A stretch of DNA of 64,000 nucleotides from Aquanectria penicillioides (lineage: Eukaryota; Ascomycota; Sordariomycetes; Hypocreales; Nectriaceae), in assembly GCA_003415625.1 (NCBI GenBank), contig PYIU01000001.1, forward strand, positions 3,906,746-3,970,745. Reading direction: 5' to 3'. Positions 10,311-21,651 of this stretch are shown piece after piece. The first letter of the stretch is position 1. Every line of letters begins with the position of its first letter. The position numbers and the translations under genes are program-made. The notes beneath the pieces were generated by a model. That model was not told the origin of the DNA. It ran no database searches and worked only from the letters and a program-made list of their open reading frames with translations.

Positions 10311-11450
10311 ATGATAACGTCGAGACATGATTAGGTGGATCGTAACCGTCGAGCAGAGACATTCTCGATAATATTGTTCAGGTATTCGTACATTTAAAAA
10401 CTAATCATTATTTGTTCAGCGTAACTGGCAAAAAAACAACGGTACATTCACCAACAGAGTGTCTTTGGTCGATGAGGCACACCGACCCGCTGAAATGACT
10501 GTGGATGGATAGGGACATGCAGGAGGACAACAACGAAGCGACAAATGTGGGGTAACTTCTTGCATTGATGTGGAATCAACCGAGTTCTTACGGACTCGGA
10601 TTATCTGACGGCAATGAAAGAGAGAACTCATTGCTTTTTCTTCCTCTTATCATGCTCCTACACTATGTGGCGCTACCAAGCTACATATCCAAAGTAGTAT
10701 TACGACGTTGAAGTGACATCGCATTGGTTGTGTCTAGGGTAAGGAGCGACGACGAGCAACGGCCTGGTGAGCAAGATTGGAATATGGTGCACGCGCGAGC
10801 TATCATTGCAGATCCGCCCAACAAAAACGGCTACATCAGATTTAGGTCCAGGGAAGTCCCAGGTACTGAATTAAGATTACAACACTGCTGAAGAAGATCG
10901 TGTGGCAAGCATCTCGGGAGTCTACTTTGTGCATAGATGCCGGCCACGATTTCGCGTTTCCCGTTTTGTAAGGTCCAGCCGCCAATCAACAACGAGTATC
11001 AATGCTCCATCACTTCTGCAAACCAAGGCGGGGCCGGGCCTTTGTCCTTATCTGAATTCAGGTAATGGTGGCGACACCACGGCTATCGTGAGTCCAAATC
11101 CTATGCCCGGCGCTGCGGGACCCAATGGCCTGAGGATGAGTGGAGGATTATGTGTAAGTTTTTTCACCATTTTTGGTTAATATTTCCCGGCTTATCTGGT
11201 ACCATGTGGGGAATTTCACGTCAAAGTTGTGGATAGTCGCTCATCTGACGACTTCCTTTTGGCATGAGGTACCTGTAGGTGTGCCTTTGTTTGTACCCCA
11301 TGAGGACTAAAGAGTCGACTGGCAGATTATTGCTCGATATAAAAGGTGGCCGCCATCCTGAGTTTTACAGCCTGGCGTATAATCCCTCTTTAGTGTACCG
11401 AACGGTCGCCCGATTTCTTGAATTGTGCTGCAGTTCCTAGCCTGGACAAA
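10311..11450. other. 1.1-kb intergenic region upstream of the amidohydrolase
   Basis: No gene is recognisable here. Open frames of 70-92 codons occur on both strands but lack motifs or sensible splice partners. The right end holds the amidohydrolase core promoter. Confidence 0.4.
11338..11345 (+). promoter_or_regulatory. TATA box of the amidohydrolase gene
   Basis: TATAAAAG lies 113 nt upstream of the ATG at 11451, a good match to the eukaryotic TATA consensus and the clearest one in the window. A strong TATA box often marks inducible rather than housekeeping genes. Confidence 0.6.
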
Positions 11451-13082
11451 ATGTCAACTGCTGCTTCGGCACATCGCCTCTTCATCAATGGCCGTATTCT
11501 GGCAAGGGCCGACGTCGGCCTCGAGGCACAACCCATATTCGCGGAGAGCATGCTGGTGAAGAACGGCATGATTGCCGATATTGGCGCGAATGGTGATCTT
11601 TCGATAAAATATCAGCATGGCGACGGGGTTTCTGTGCTGGACTTGAAGGGACGGACCGTCCTCCCCGGTTTTATTGATGGCCACATGCATTTGTTAAGTC
11701 TCGGCCAAGCGCTAAAGAAACTTGTTCTCGACGAATGCAAGTCACTAGACGAGATTAGAGATGCAATTAGATCCTATGCCAAGGCAAACCCTGACTTACC
11801 AAGACTTCTCGTCCGGGGATGGATGCTTGACTTGACCCCAGATGGCGTCAATCCCAGTATGCTCGATGATCTCGATCCCCGGCCCATCTTTATTGACAGC
11901 ATGGATCTGCATGCAGTTTGGTGCAACTCAGCCGCGATAGCAGAGCTTGGGCTCGATAATATGCCGGATCCTGTTGGCGGGAAGATTGAGCGCGACGAGA
12001 ATGGAAAGCCAACCGGCCTTTTGAGTGAAGCTGCAGCAGTAGGCATTGTATGGCCGTTTCTTGGACAGAAACTGTCAAAGCAGGAGCGTTTCGACACAAT
12101 TATGGCTGCAATAGATGCCTACACCTCATCTGGATACACCGGACTTATAGAGATGGCTATGGACGAACCAGTCTGGAATGCCCTCATTGAGCTGCGAGCT
12201 GGGAAACCGGATCTCGCTATGCGTATCACTGCGTACTGGCTTGTCATGCCTGACACAGAAGAAGCTTGCCTGAAGCAAGTGGATCGCGCAATTGAGTTGA
12301 AGAAACAATTTAGCAAAGAAAACTCGCCTGATCTACGAATCACAGGCATCAAGATTATCTGCGACGGCACTATCGACGCTTGCACAGCTTACGTCTCGAA
12401 GCCATACACCACCGGTCAACTACCAGACCCGCTGTGGACCAGGCCTCTGCTCGAGTCGGTTGTAAAGCGTGCCGTGGCTGGTGGACTGCAAATTGCTTTC
12501 CATGCGATTGGAGACGCGGCCATTCGAATGGCGGTTGATACGATCGAGACACATGCTCCTCCTGACAACCGACATCGCATCGAGCATCTCGAGACGTCAG
12601 CCCCAGAGGAAGCCAAGAGGCTTGGTGGCCTCGGCATCACAGCGTCTGTTCAACCAGTCCACTGCGACCCTGTTCTCCTCCGTGACTGGCCTCGCCTTAT
12701 CGGCGAGCACCGATGCGAGCGAGCATTTGCATATCGCGAGTTCGCGGACAACGGCGCTCTACTTGCTATCGGAAGTGACAGCCCTACGGCACCTTACAAT
12801 CCCCTACACAATCTGTACGTCGCGACGACGAGGCGATCGGCAAGGGAGCCGAGCTCCACTAGCACAGTTAATGCGCACTTCAAGCTGGGTGTTTGCGAGG
12901 CCATTTCAGCATCCACCCTCGGCGCGGCGAAGAGTGTATTTGCCGAGGATCGAGTCGGTAGTTTGGACGTTGGTAAAAAAGCAGACTTTATTGTAGTTGA
13001 CATGGAATGGACAGCACAAAACTTGCTTAAAGCTGAGGTTAAGGAGACTTGGTTTGGCGGTCGAAGAGCCTGGGGAGCCTAG
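11451..13082 (+). CDS. YtcJ-like amidohydrolase (Amidohydro_3 family)
   Basis: Single exon of 543 residues. I start at ATG 11451 (context AAAATG); the open frame extends further upstream only from non-ATG codons. Metal-binding motifs of the amidohydrolase superfamily are visible: FIDGHMH near residue 75, a second site around FHAIGDAAIR, HRIEHLE about twenty residues later, and the terminal Asp in AIGSDSP. The C-terminus has the usual beta-sandwich return (VGSLDVGKKADFIVVD). Members hydrolyse N-acyl or imidic bonds of small molecules; the substrate cannot be told from sequence. There is no signal peptide, so it is probably cytosolic. Its short neighbours are unrelated. Confidence 0.9.
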   Translation: MSTAASAHRLFINGRILARADVGLEAQPIFAESMLVKNGMIADIGANGDLSIKYQHGDGVSVLDLKGRTVLPGFIDGHMHLLSLGQALKKLVLDECKSLDEIRDAIRSYAKANPDLPRLLVRGWMLDLTPDGVNPSMLDDLDPRPIFIDSMDLHAVWCNSAAIAELGLDNMPDPVGGKIERDENGKPTGLLSEAAAVGIVWPFLGQKLSKQERFDTIMAAIDAYTSSGYTGLIEMAMDEPVWNALIELRAGKPDLAMRITAYWLVMPDTEEACLKQVDRAIELKKQFSKENSPDLRITGIKIICDGTIDACTAYVSKPYTTGQLPDPLWTRPLLESVVKRAVAGGLQIAFHAIGDAAIRMAVDTIETHAPPDNRHRIEHLETSAPEEAKRLGGLGITASVQPVHCDPVLLRDWPRLIGEHRCERAFAYREFADNGALLAIGSDSPTAPYNPLHNLYVATTRRSAREPSSTSTVNAHFKLGVCEAISASTLGAAKSVFAEDRVGSLDVGKKADFIVVDMEWTAQNLLKAEVKETWFGGRRAWGA

Positions 13083-13924
13083 TGGCGTTCACGGGCCATC
13101 TAAGGCGAGCGCCTGTGTGAGCTGCTGGATTCACGTGGCCCATGGCATGTGCGGGATTTACGAGAAGGATAGGGTGCCGATTAAGCTAGGGAAGTGAGTG
13201 GCAGCTTGGCGTTTAAGATCGAGGGTGTGGTTTTGGTTGTTGGTGATGCTGGGGCTAACTGATGTGGGAAGATAGCTCGCGGATGGGGTTGGAGGATGGA
13301 TGTCGGGTCACATTCAGGACAATGGCATCGATCATTTCCTAGGGCCACATGAGATAAGGCGTACATATAAGAGATTGAGTCCGGATTGAATTCGAATGCT
13401 AGTTCTTCCAAGTCGCATCTAAGAGTTGGTAGAAAAGCTGCAACGTCTCCAATCTTGTTCCCATCGGCTTAATCACCATGGCAGTAGGCTCGGGCTTTGT
13501 TGAACGTGGCCAGACCCAGTTGTGTATCCACTTGGTATCCATCACTTGCAAAAAAAAAATGGCCAGCTAACCATATAGGGACGAGGAAAGGACGTTGAGA
13601 ACGGGTGGTCTTTTGGGGGACTGCCGTGCAGCGCCGTGCGAACGTAGTTGACTTCAGAACGTGCGGAAGAGGTAGATCGAGTCCGATGGCCATGCTTCAA
13701 TTCATGATGAAATGAGCTCCATTCCTGGTACAACTCCCCATCTCCTAACCTAACATACCTCAAGAGAGGAATCGATTGGTGCATTAAAACTCCGGGGATA
13801 TTTTGAGGTCCAGCAGTCTACGCCTGGAAAACGCTATGGTCGAAGCACATGGCGTACTCTTCGTACTCTATCCAACCCACAGCTCGAGGCTGCATCAAGT
13901 CTTCATCTTCAAATCCCAACGCGC
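13083..13924. other. Convergent 3' intergenic region
   Basis: Lies between the amidohydrolase stop and the SMD2 stop. It contains several 70-80 codon frames without recognisable features and an A-run near 13551. No gene is supported. Confidence 0.4.
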
Positions 13925-14795
13925 TCAGCTGAGCAGCACAAGGATGACACTGTCACCTCGCAAGAACCTGTTCACCATGTCAGAAGAGTCCAAACGGAGA
14001 CCCAAAGTAGCACATACATCTTGCTCACGAAGCGGTCCTTGTTAACGGGACGGCCGGCCTTGCCGTTCTGGTTTCGGGGAGTCTCAGTCCACATCTCTTT
14101 CTATTCCAGACCGTCAGTAGACTCTTCAAGTAGTGCGGTTGACATTCAACGCAGCGGATTAGGATTGCCAACTCCATGGGGTCCATGAGTACCCCGTCTG
14201 CGAAGGAGAAAAGAGGCATTCTTTAGGCACTTACGACGTTCTCGAGGACCCTGGAGTGAAGTTAGCATCATCATACCAGGACAGACTTGTAGCAGCCGTT
14301 CACTTCAATGAGTGAGTGTCGATGGATAGCTTCAGAAACTTACATGTTGCAATGACGATCAAAGGCCTTGACGCGAGCGAGCCTATTAAAGCAGAGTAAG
14401 CTAAGAAGCGATGATTGGGCAACCACTGTAACGTACAGTTTGCGGTTTGATCGGATGCTGATAAGAACTTGTGAATGAGTGCGGACAGCTGTCTGGAGGA
14501 TGGACAGCGGGCCGTTACTGAACTCCCATTGCTCCTGGCCACTGGGTTAGCACGCACATCTACTGAGACACTGAAGCGGATTCTCATACAAGCTGTGCAA
14601 TCTCGTACTCCCTGCGATATTATAGCGGTTAGTCTCACGCGCTGGATCTCATTTATCTGGGGGAATGAGTGAGGAGTGGGTGACCTACGTGCACTCTTGG
14701 CGAGGCTTCTGGAGAAGTTCCCTGTCGTACGGTGAGTATATGGCCAAGAAATGTGAGATAGATTGGTGGTCTTACTGAATGTTCACGTCAGACAT
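13925..14795 (-). CDS. SMD2: Small nuclear ribonucleoprotein Sm D2
   Basis: Eight exons on the minus strand: 14776-14795, 14689-14721, 14590-14611, 14437-14534, 14344-14382, 14235-14250, 14018-14100 and 13925-13967. They total 354 nt, or 117 residues, the normal size of SmD2. Every junction keeps frame. The product starts [16 protein letters not shown] and includes [46 protein letters not shown] and [15 protein letters not shown], matching Sm motifs 1 and 2. SmD2 pairs with SmD1 in the heptameric Sm ring of U1, U2, U4 and U5 snRNPs. One exon is only 16 nt. Introns are 50 to 134 nt. Because the exons are so small, ORF-based prediction misses this gene entirely. Confidence 0.93.
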
Positions 14796-15351
14796 TTTTG
14801 CCGTTGGCGATAGTGACGTTCGGTGAGGTTGAATATGCAGACGCGATCTGCCTAGGATTCTTCTGCTGTTGGTGGGGCGTGGTGAACAGGTTTCTCTCCA
14901 CGTGACAGAGCTCGAGCGTGATTCCCGGAACGGAAAAACCCATACCCGCCCATACCGTGACACAACTACCAGAGACCCACTAAAATTGGGCTTGGGGCCG
15001 TCGCTTTGAAGCACGAGCTAGGTGAAGGCTATCGGCGGACCTGGCAAACTGAGTGTTCCCTCAAAACAAGAGCTAACTCTGGTTCAAATATCAAGTTATG
15101 GTATGCGAAACTCTTTGCTATAATCGTATTGTCTCCATACGAATTTAGGCTTTTTTCTTTGATGTTGGGGCGAATAACTGGCCCACAATTCCAATCCTGC
15201 AAGAGGGGCTCGGGTATAGCATGGACCGCCCACCAAATTAGGGGAAGTTACCTGTACCCGAAATTTACTATGTCGTGCAAACGTCGATTTCTGAAAGGCA
15301 TGGCAGGGAAGATCATAGTGCCCATGATATTGGTGTTCCTACTGCCTGCCA
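14796..15351. other. SMD2 promoter side and 3' side of the MCT pseudogene
   Basis: No credible gene. A plus-strand frame (15006-15389) runs through but has no motif and overlaps the transporter remnant in antisense. Confidence 0.4.
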
Positions 15352-16740
15352 TTAGCAAGCCCCTTCAAATCCCTGGGCCTCGTTTTTAATATTGAGAATG
15401 CTGAATCCCGCCTGTAGGTAGCGTGCTACAACGAGAACAATCGTAGATGCTAGCATTGCGAACCCAGAGAATAATTGCAGACCCATGAACTTTCCGCCAT
15501 AAGCTGACAAAATGGCACCCGCTAGAGGATTTCCCGTCAACGCCCCGAAAGATGCTATTGCAAAGGAGGTTCTTGTTCGAATGCCGATTTCTTCAATGCT
15601 GGAAATCTGAGCAATTAAGGCACCCCCGAGTGCGACAAAGCCAGCAGATGTGAATCCGAAGAGAATACAAAATATAATAATCGCAACGTCAGACTCGCCT
15701 GGTACCCACAGGGCCAAGCAGCACCCTGCTGTAAGAAATGCCATGACTATGGTAACGTTGAAGCGACCGACTTGATCGGTGATTTGAGAGGGGATGATTC
15801 GACCGAGAATACTGAAATTTTGAATTAGTATGGAGCAAATATGACCGAAACCGGAACTTTCCCAGCGCCATTGATGATTGGGAGGAGACAATTGACCAAT
15901 CGTGCGTTCACCCCCCGTGCCTGTGCCTGGGGAATGACGAAATTAAAGGGCACAAACATACCCCACCAGAGGAGGAATATTGACAACGTCGTAAGTACCA
16001 TGACCGGTTCACGAAGGCCCTCAAAGTATCTGCTCAAAGCAATTCTCTGTGGTCTTGGTTGTATCCGCGATTTAACGGTAGCACATGCTATAGGGAGCAA
16101 ACCCATCGCGAGGAAGCCTACGGCTCGGGCCGCCCATGGGAAACCAACTCGGGGTAAGAGCTGTGAAATCATAATGGGGAGGATGATGCCGCTAACAGAG
16201 GAGCCAGACATCATTATTCCAAAGGCGAGAGCTCGGCGACGATGAAACCATGTAGCAACTGCTGACATTCCCGCATTAAATGCAGCACCAGATCCAAGCG
16301 AAGCGACAATACTTTGGGCGAGGAAGAACTGTAGTACTCTTTTGAGAGAGATGTCATCATCATACCAAAAACAAACAGGAACGAGCCGGCAACAATTAGC
16401 CATCGAGAACCAAACCTGTCGTATGAAAAGCCGCTTTACTAGGTTGTAAGTCTTTCATTCTTTTCTCACAAATGTTAAAAAACGCACCGGCACATCAAAG
16501 AAGTTTTGAGTCCAAACTTCAACACTAGTGACCCACGCAATTGTAGACGACGAGTACTGGCCCAATGGTCCATGGGTGTAATATTCTTGGAATAGACCAA
16601 TGGTGTTGACGAGTCCAAAGGAACAGCATAGGATACACCAGGACACAAACAAAACCGCCCAGGCCTCCATTCCGCCATCAGCGAATTCGGATGGATCTAT
16701 CGAGTCCACTTTTATGTAGCTTTCTCTCAACGTCCTTTCC
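15352..16740 (-). pseudogene. Decayed MCT-type MFS transporter
   Basis: Three minus-strand frames together cover a monocarboxylate-transporter-like MFS protein: EAWAVLFVSWCILCCSFG and SSTIAWVTSVEVW; then YDRFGSRWLIVAGSFLFVFG and FFLAQSIVASLGSGAAFNAG; then ILGRIIPSQITDQVGRFNV. They cannot be joined by normal splicing. Near 16330-16345 the frame changes between KEYY and FFLAQ with no intron, as if one C were lost. Near 16410-16425 the YDRFG frame is out of step with the exon start. At about 15858 the expected donor reads GAAAGT instead of GTAAGT. No upstream ATG is found in frame. Gene loss is the simplest reading; base-calling errors could explain the indels but less easily the donor change. 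Confidence 0.65.
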
Positions 16741-17664
16741 ACACACAAAGCTTCGCCTTTAACCCGCTCTTCTCAGACTTGCTGCGTTCATAGTTTTGCG
16801 TTATGGGTGGAAATGCAGAAGTCATTGTCATCAGGTGTCTTCTATGATGAGAAATATCGACAGGAGCGAACGTGAGGCCAACTAAATGGCATTCATCATC
16901 ATCGTTAGAAAGGTTCAAAGCATTGTGCCATAGCAAGAAACTCGAAATACGAAGGCCAAGGCCCCGGATATCATCGGCTTAGGCTTAGTTGCTGGGGAAT
17001 ATGTATGACAAATGGCAATCCTCACATTCATCTGAACGGGTTTGAATGGTAATAGTGGGAAGGGCGGGCCTATTGGAGTCCCTCTTATGTATGGAATATC
17101 GTAATTTTAGCTGGTATGATGTTTACTTTGAATTTTCTACGGATAAGCATTTGCGTTTATACTTACTGCAACAAGGGCAGCTCCGCTGTCCAAAACTGCC
17201 AGCCTCGAGTCCGACACTTCAGCGCTCAACCTGCAATCCCCAAATATCCCACATAAATGTTAGAGTAGTCTCGATTCTTTACAACTTCTAGTTTAATTTT
17301 ATTTGATAATAAGCTCAAATTCCCACAGAGTATAAACCTCAAGTAGACTTGCCTGTTCAATTGAAACTGGAGAGGTTGATTCTGTTGGAAGTGGGGTGTG
17401 GTGTTAGTGCCCCCTCATCCTAGGCAGGAATGGATGAATTAGCAGTTTCAAGCTAAATTATGTTGAATTCCCCTCAATTGTTCGCAAAAGAGGCTACTAT
17501 ATTAACAATATTCAACCATTTGATCCAGTAGATGGTATGAAGAAACATCCTGTCGATGAAGACGCAATGTTTAAACAGTAGGTACACAATCCACGGGTCA
17601 GTGGTCAGCAGCAAGTTAGACCTTCCACCTCTGGAACTTTTTGCTGTCAGCAATAGACACAAGG
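16741..17664. other. Intergenic region between two transporter loci
   Basis: About 0.9 kb with no recognisable gene; A/T-rich near 17260-17330. It may hold the old promoter of the MCT gene and the 3' end of the sugar transporter. Confidence 0.35.
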
Positions 17665-19500
17665 TCAAACTTGCAGAGCACTAGGCTTTTCAAGATCACT
17701 TTGGACCCTGTACACGCTATCCAAGGCCCGTGTGAGGCCGACTTCCTCTTGAATGCGAGCCAGCAGCTGCATGTCCTCTTGGCTGGTTTGAGCGCTGTTT
17801 TGTGTTAGCAAGTATATGAAAACAACAATCCACGACACGTACCCAAACAAAATATCCATTTCCTCCAATGTTTTCCCTTTCGTTTCAGGTAGGAAGAAGA
17901 ACACAAATACTCCTCCAGCAATACACCAAACAGAGAAGAAGATGTAAGTGCCCCAGCCGATGTTGCTGAGCATTGGAGGAGTAATGAATGCGATGATGAA
18001 ATTATTCATCCAGTTTGATGACGCGCTGATAGTAGTCCCTTTGGCGCGAATGGATAGCGGAAAGATCTCTGCAATCATGGTCCACGAGGCAGGGCCCCAG
18101 CTATATGCAAAGTTGACAATGTAAAGCCAGACGAAGACAACCGCTCCCCAGCCGGCAGCCCGATGTGATTCCCAGTCTCCGCCACATTTGGCCACGATAA
18201 CTCCAATAATAAGCTGGCAGATGAACATTCCAATTGAACCACAGATAAGGAGGGGCTTGCGACCGACTTTATCCAACAGGAACATGGCTGGGATTGTGGT
18301 GAGCACGTTGACAACACCAACAACACCCGTTGCCAAAAGTGAGATAGTATTCCCATCAAGACCAAGTGATTTGAAGATGATCGGAGCGTAGTAGATGATG
18401 GAATCAATTCCGCTCCATTGTTGCATGAACATGATCATTCCACCAAGGGCAACTCGCTTGAAGCAGTCCTTGTTGCCAAAGATGTTGTAGTACTGTGCAA
18501 GCTCTCGGAGGAGGGGCTTTTCTTGAGTCTTTTGAGCTAGTTCCGGAAATCTGATTTCAAAAGACCTCTTCTCAAACAAGCTTTCTGACTTGATTTCCAA
18601 CATCTCAACGGCAACCATCGGATCGTCGGTTGGAAGTCGCCGCAACTTTGCAAGAGTTTCAAGAGCCTCTTCCTCACGACCCTTGTTTACGAGGAGTCTC
18701 GGAGAAAATGGCATGAACCAAACTCCAACAGCAAGTACCACAGCGGGAATTCCTTGAATGATAAGTGGTAGGCGCCAGGCCATATCTGACTGGCCGTCCC
18801 CAGTTCCTCCAATGTAGGCGGAACCATAGGCGATCCAGTATGCAAGCATGATTCCAATGGTGGTTGCTAACTGCTGCATTGAAACAAGAAAGCCTCTGAT
18901 TTCGGGAGGTGCAAGTTCGGCATTGTACAGAGGTCTGGGCCACCACATTTGTAAGCATTGTTCAATTTTAGTTTTCGAGCAAGGAGATGCTCACCCAGTC
19001 CCAGAGAGGGTGCCAACGCCGATTCCCGTAAAGAAGCGTCCTGCATAGAGAAATTCCGAGTTTCGGGCACCGGCGGTTAGAAACGAGCCAAGAATGCACC
19101 ATAGAGCACCAAAGAAGATTGTGTGTTTTCTAGTGAAAACCTCGCACAGGACACCTGCACAGAGTGCCCCAGCCCACCCTCCGAGTTGAAGAATTGATGT
19201 TAGCCAGCCCTGTTTCCCAGAACTAGAAACAATCTCCGGAAAATCAGCCTCAAATCTGTGCATAACAAGAGCTTGCCCAAGGACTCCTTGCTGGTATCCA
19301 TACAATAGTCCTCCCTGAAGTTGTTGATTAGCGGAATGTTAAAGAAAACAACCCCATGACCAACTCACGAAGGATGCAAACAATGCAATACCGAAGACGC
19401 GAGTATTGGATGTCAGAGCATGTAGGATGCCCTGTTGACCTTGAGCTCGAATCTTGGCGGCTGCCCCACCGACAAAATTCCGTTCATTCTCGGCCGTCAT
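17665..19500 (-). CDS. MFS sugar/H+ symporter (hexose transporter type)
   Basis: Exons 19369-19500, 18995-19314, 17843-18934 and 17665-17794 give 557 residues; introns are 54, 60 and 48 nt with consistent phases. The protein has 12 predicted membrane helices and the sugar-porter signatures: FGGLLYGYQQGV in helix 1, GRFFTGIGVGTLS, APPEIRG after helix 4, QQWSGIDSIIYYAP in helix 7, LLDKVGRKPLL and PETKGKTLEEMD at the end. An N-terminal cytosolic tail of about 40 residues precedes helix 1. It sits in the plasma membrane and imports a monosaccharide or polyol with protons. It is divergently transcribed (414 bp) from a Gfo/Idh/MocA dehydrogenase, which suggests that the imported sugar or inositol-like polyol is oxidised next. 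Confidence 0.93.
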
Positions 19501-19914
19501 CTTGGTCAAAGTTGATATTTATGATATTGATGATTTGCGGGAGACCAAGATGAGATCGTAAAAGACAAACAATGCAAGCGTCATTCTTTCTTTTTAACAT
19601 TGTGGAGACGGGTGCATACTCACCCACCAATTCATTAACCCAGTGACCTCGTATGAAAATCAGGGGAGAGAGTGTGGGGAAGTGTTGGATCTGGGGTCTG
19701 GGGTTGTCTCGTGGAGGCGGAAGTAGGATGAAACTGGCTAGCTTCCGCTCATCCCGATCCGATCCCGACTTTACCATGTCGGAGCTTTCCCATTCCCCAA
19801 GCTATTAAGACAACTCGCACCCAATGTAGCCATGGAATTGACGAAATCCGTTAGCTTTGGAAGTTTTTTTTTGGTGTACTTGCAATCTGGTCATACCATT
19901 TTCGACTTGGAAAG
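19501..19914. promoter_or_regulatory. Divergent promoter: sugar transporter / dehydrogenase 1
   Basis: This 414-bp stretch lies between the two start codons. It contains GATCCGATC at 19756-19764 within a CCG-rich context; the same nonamer occurs in the promoter of the second dehydrogenase (21495-21503, opposite strand). A T-run precedes the dehydrogenase ATG. Confidence 0.4.
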
Positions 19915-21124
19915 ATGTCTGAACAGCGACGTATTGGTGTTGGAATCATTGGTGCAGGGGTGAGTACACATCATGGATGATGAACTTGTACTGACCGAAG
20001 CGCCAGGAAGTCTTCCAAGTGTGCCATGGCCCTTGTCTCTTTCTTCTATCGCACTTGTACAAATTGGTGTCGATATATGATATTTCCAAGCAGAATGCTG
20101 AACACTGCGCCTCCAAGTTCAACATCCAAGAGGCCGCTGGGACTGCCCAGGCCGTGCTTGAAAATCCAAAAGTTGATGTTGTGTTTGTCCTGACCTCAGA
20201 CGATAGCCATGAATCAGTTGCAATTTCTGCGTTGCAGGCGGGAAAATTTGTCATGATCGAGAAGCCCTTGACTCTTTCAACTCGCTCTGCGGAGCGCATC
20301 ATCGCTGCTGAGAAGGCAGTCTCAAACTTCCCCCGCATTTTTGTTGGGTACATGCGTCGTTATGCGCCAAGCTTCATCAATGCGTTTAAACGTGAAATTG
20401 AGTCGATGCCGCGAGTTCTGTATGCTCGTGTCCGAGACTTTAGCGGCCCAAATGCTAAGTTCGTGAATGAAAGCGGTTGCTTTCCTGTCAGGAACACTGA
20501 CTTCTCGCCGGATGCCTCAGAACAACGCGATAGCCGACTTGATCTTCTTTTCAAAGAGACATTCCCTGATCAAGAGATTACGGAAAGCAAAAAGAAAATG
20601 TGTCGATACCTTGGAAGCCTTGGATCCCATGATTTCTCCTTGATGCGCGAAACACTGGGATTTCCAGAAAGCGTGGTTGGTGTCGCGGCGAATGAGCCTT
20701 TCTATAGCGCCATCTTCGCCTATAAAAACAAGGATGGCTCGCCATTTTCCGTTACATATGAAAGCGGAATTGATGAAGTCCCAGTTTTTGATGCTCACCT
20801 GGCCGTATATGGCTCGAAGAAAAGAGTATCGATCAACGTATAGTGGTGTACTCGTTCCAGTATTTGAATAGTGCTGATTACCTTTAGTATGCGAGCCCAT
20901 ATGTCAAAGGTCTTCCTATCACTGTTGAAGTAGAAGAAGTCAACGGGGAAGGCGAGGTCCAGAAGAGAGAGATTCTCTCTTCGTACGAAGATACCTACAC
21001 TGCAGAATTGAAGGAACTTTATGAGTCTATTGTTCATGGCAAACCTATTAAGACAACAGCGGAGGACGCGTCGCAAGATCTCAAACTCTATGACATGATG
21101 TACTCTTCCACATACAACCTTTAG
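19915..21124 (+). CDS. Gfo/Idh/MocA family NAD(P)-dependent dehydrogenase 1
   Basis: Exons 19915-19959, 20007-20837 and 20888-21124 give 370 residues (introns 47 and 50 nt). The dinucleotide-binding turn is assembled across the first splice (GVGIIGAG then EVF). The family lysine motif is MIEKPLTL, where the Lys takes part in catalysis; a histidine follows in LGSLGSHDFSLMRE. The C-terminal half has the alpha/beta substrate domain and ends AEDASQDLKLYDMMYSS, usual for inositol-dehydrogenase-like members. The family oxidises sugars, inositols or sugar acids. It is divergent from the sugar transporter and followed by a second family member, so a short oxidative catabolic route is likely; the exact substrate is unknown. 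Confidence 0.9.
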
Positions 21125-21651
21125 AAGCAAAACATTATAGAGGCTTGATAGAATCGATCCAAATTTCACTTTTGAAAGTGTCATTTGATATCTCAGAAGA
21201 AATTTAGAGAATCGAACCGTGTCTGGGGCTACCCTGTTGTGGTCTAGTTTTGATTCCAAAGCGCTTCACGAGCTCTCCCGGCTACGCGAGGTTTGTCACC
21301 TAGCACATAACAGCGCAAGGCTCGCTTGCCAACCCTAGTCCCCGTTTCTTGAGCGACAGGCGGGGTTATCCATTCTACATCGCCCCATGGTCTTCTCGAA
21401 AAGGGTAGCCTAAGATGATCTGCCATCACTTACCCACTACCATGCTTGGTCGGAAGCATCCCAATTTGGTAAACTTCCACCCATTCCGCCCGACGATCGG
21501 ATCAGCGACGAAATCGTGGCGACTTCTACACGCCATTCCTTTACTGACTATTTTTTATTTTCTGTACAAATTTGATTGACAGTCAGAGTGTCTTTCGTCG
21601 GCTGGGGGCTTGCATCTTCCACTGTCTCTGTGTTTGTTTTGACTTCCCACA
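21125..21651. promoter_or_regulatory. Promoter region of dehydrogenase 2
   Basis: The 527 bp between the two dehydrogenase genes hold no ORF of note. GATCGGATC at 21495-21503 is the reverse complement of the motif in the divergent promoter at 19756. T-rich leader near 21550. Confidence 0.35.

Noticed and set aside
10902..11180. 92-codon plus-strand frame
   Set aside because: No motif, no splice partners and low-complexity composition; not supported as a gene.
15006..15389. 127-codon plus-strand frame
   Set aside because: Overlaps the MCT remnant in antisense, has no motif, and its hydrophobicity comes from the opposite-strand membrane segments.
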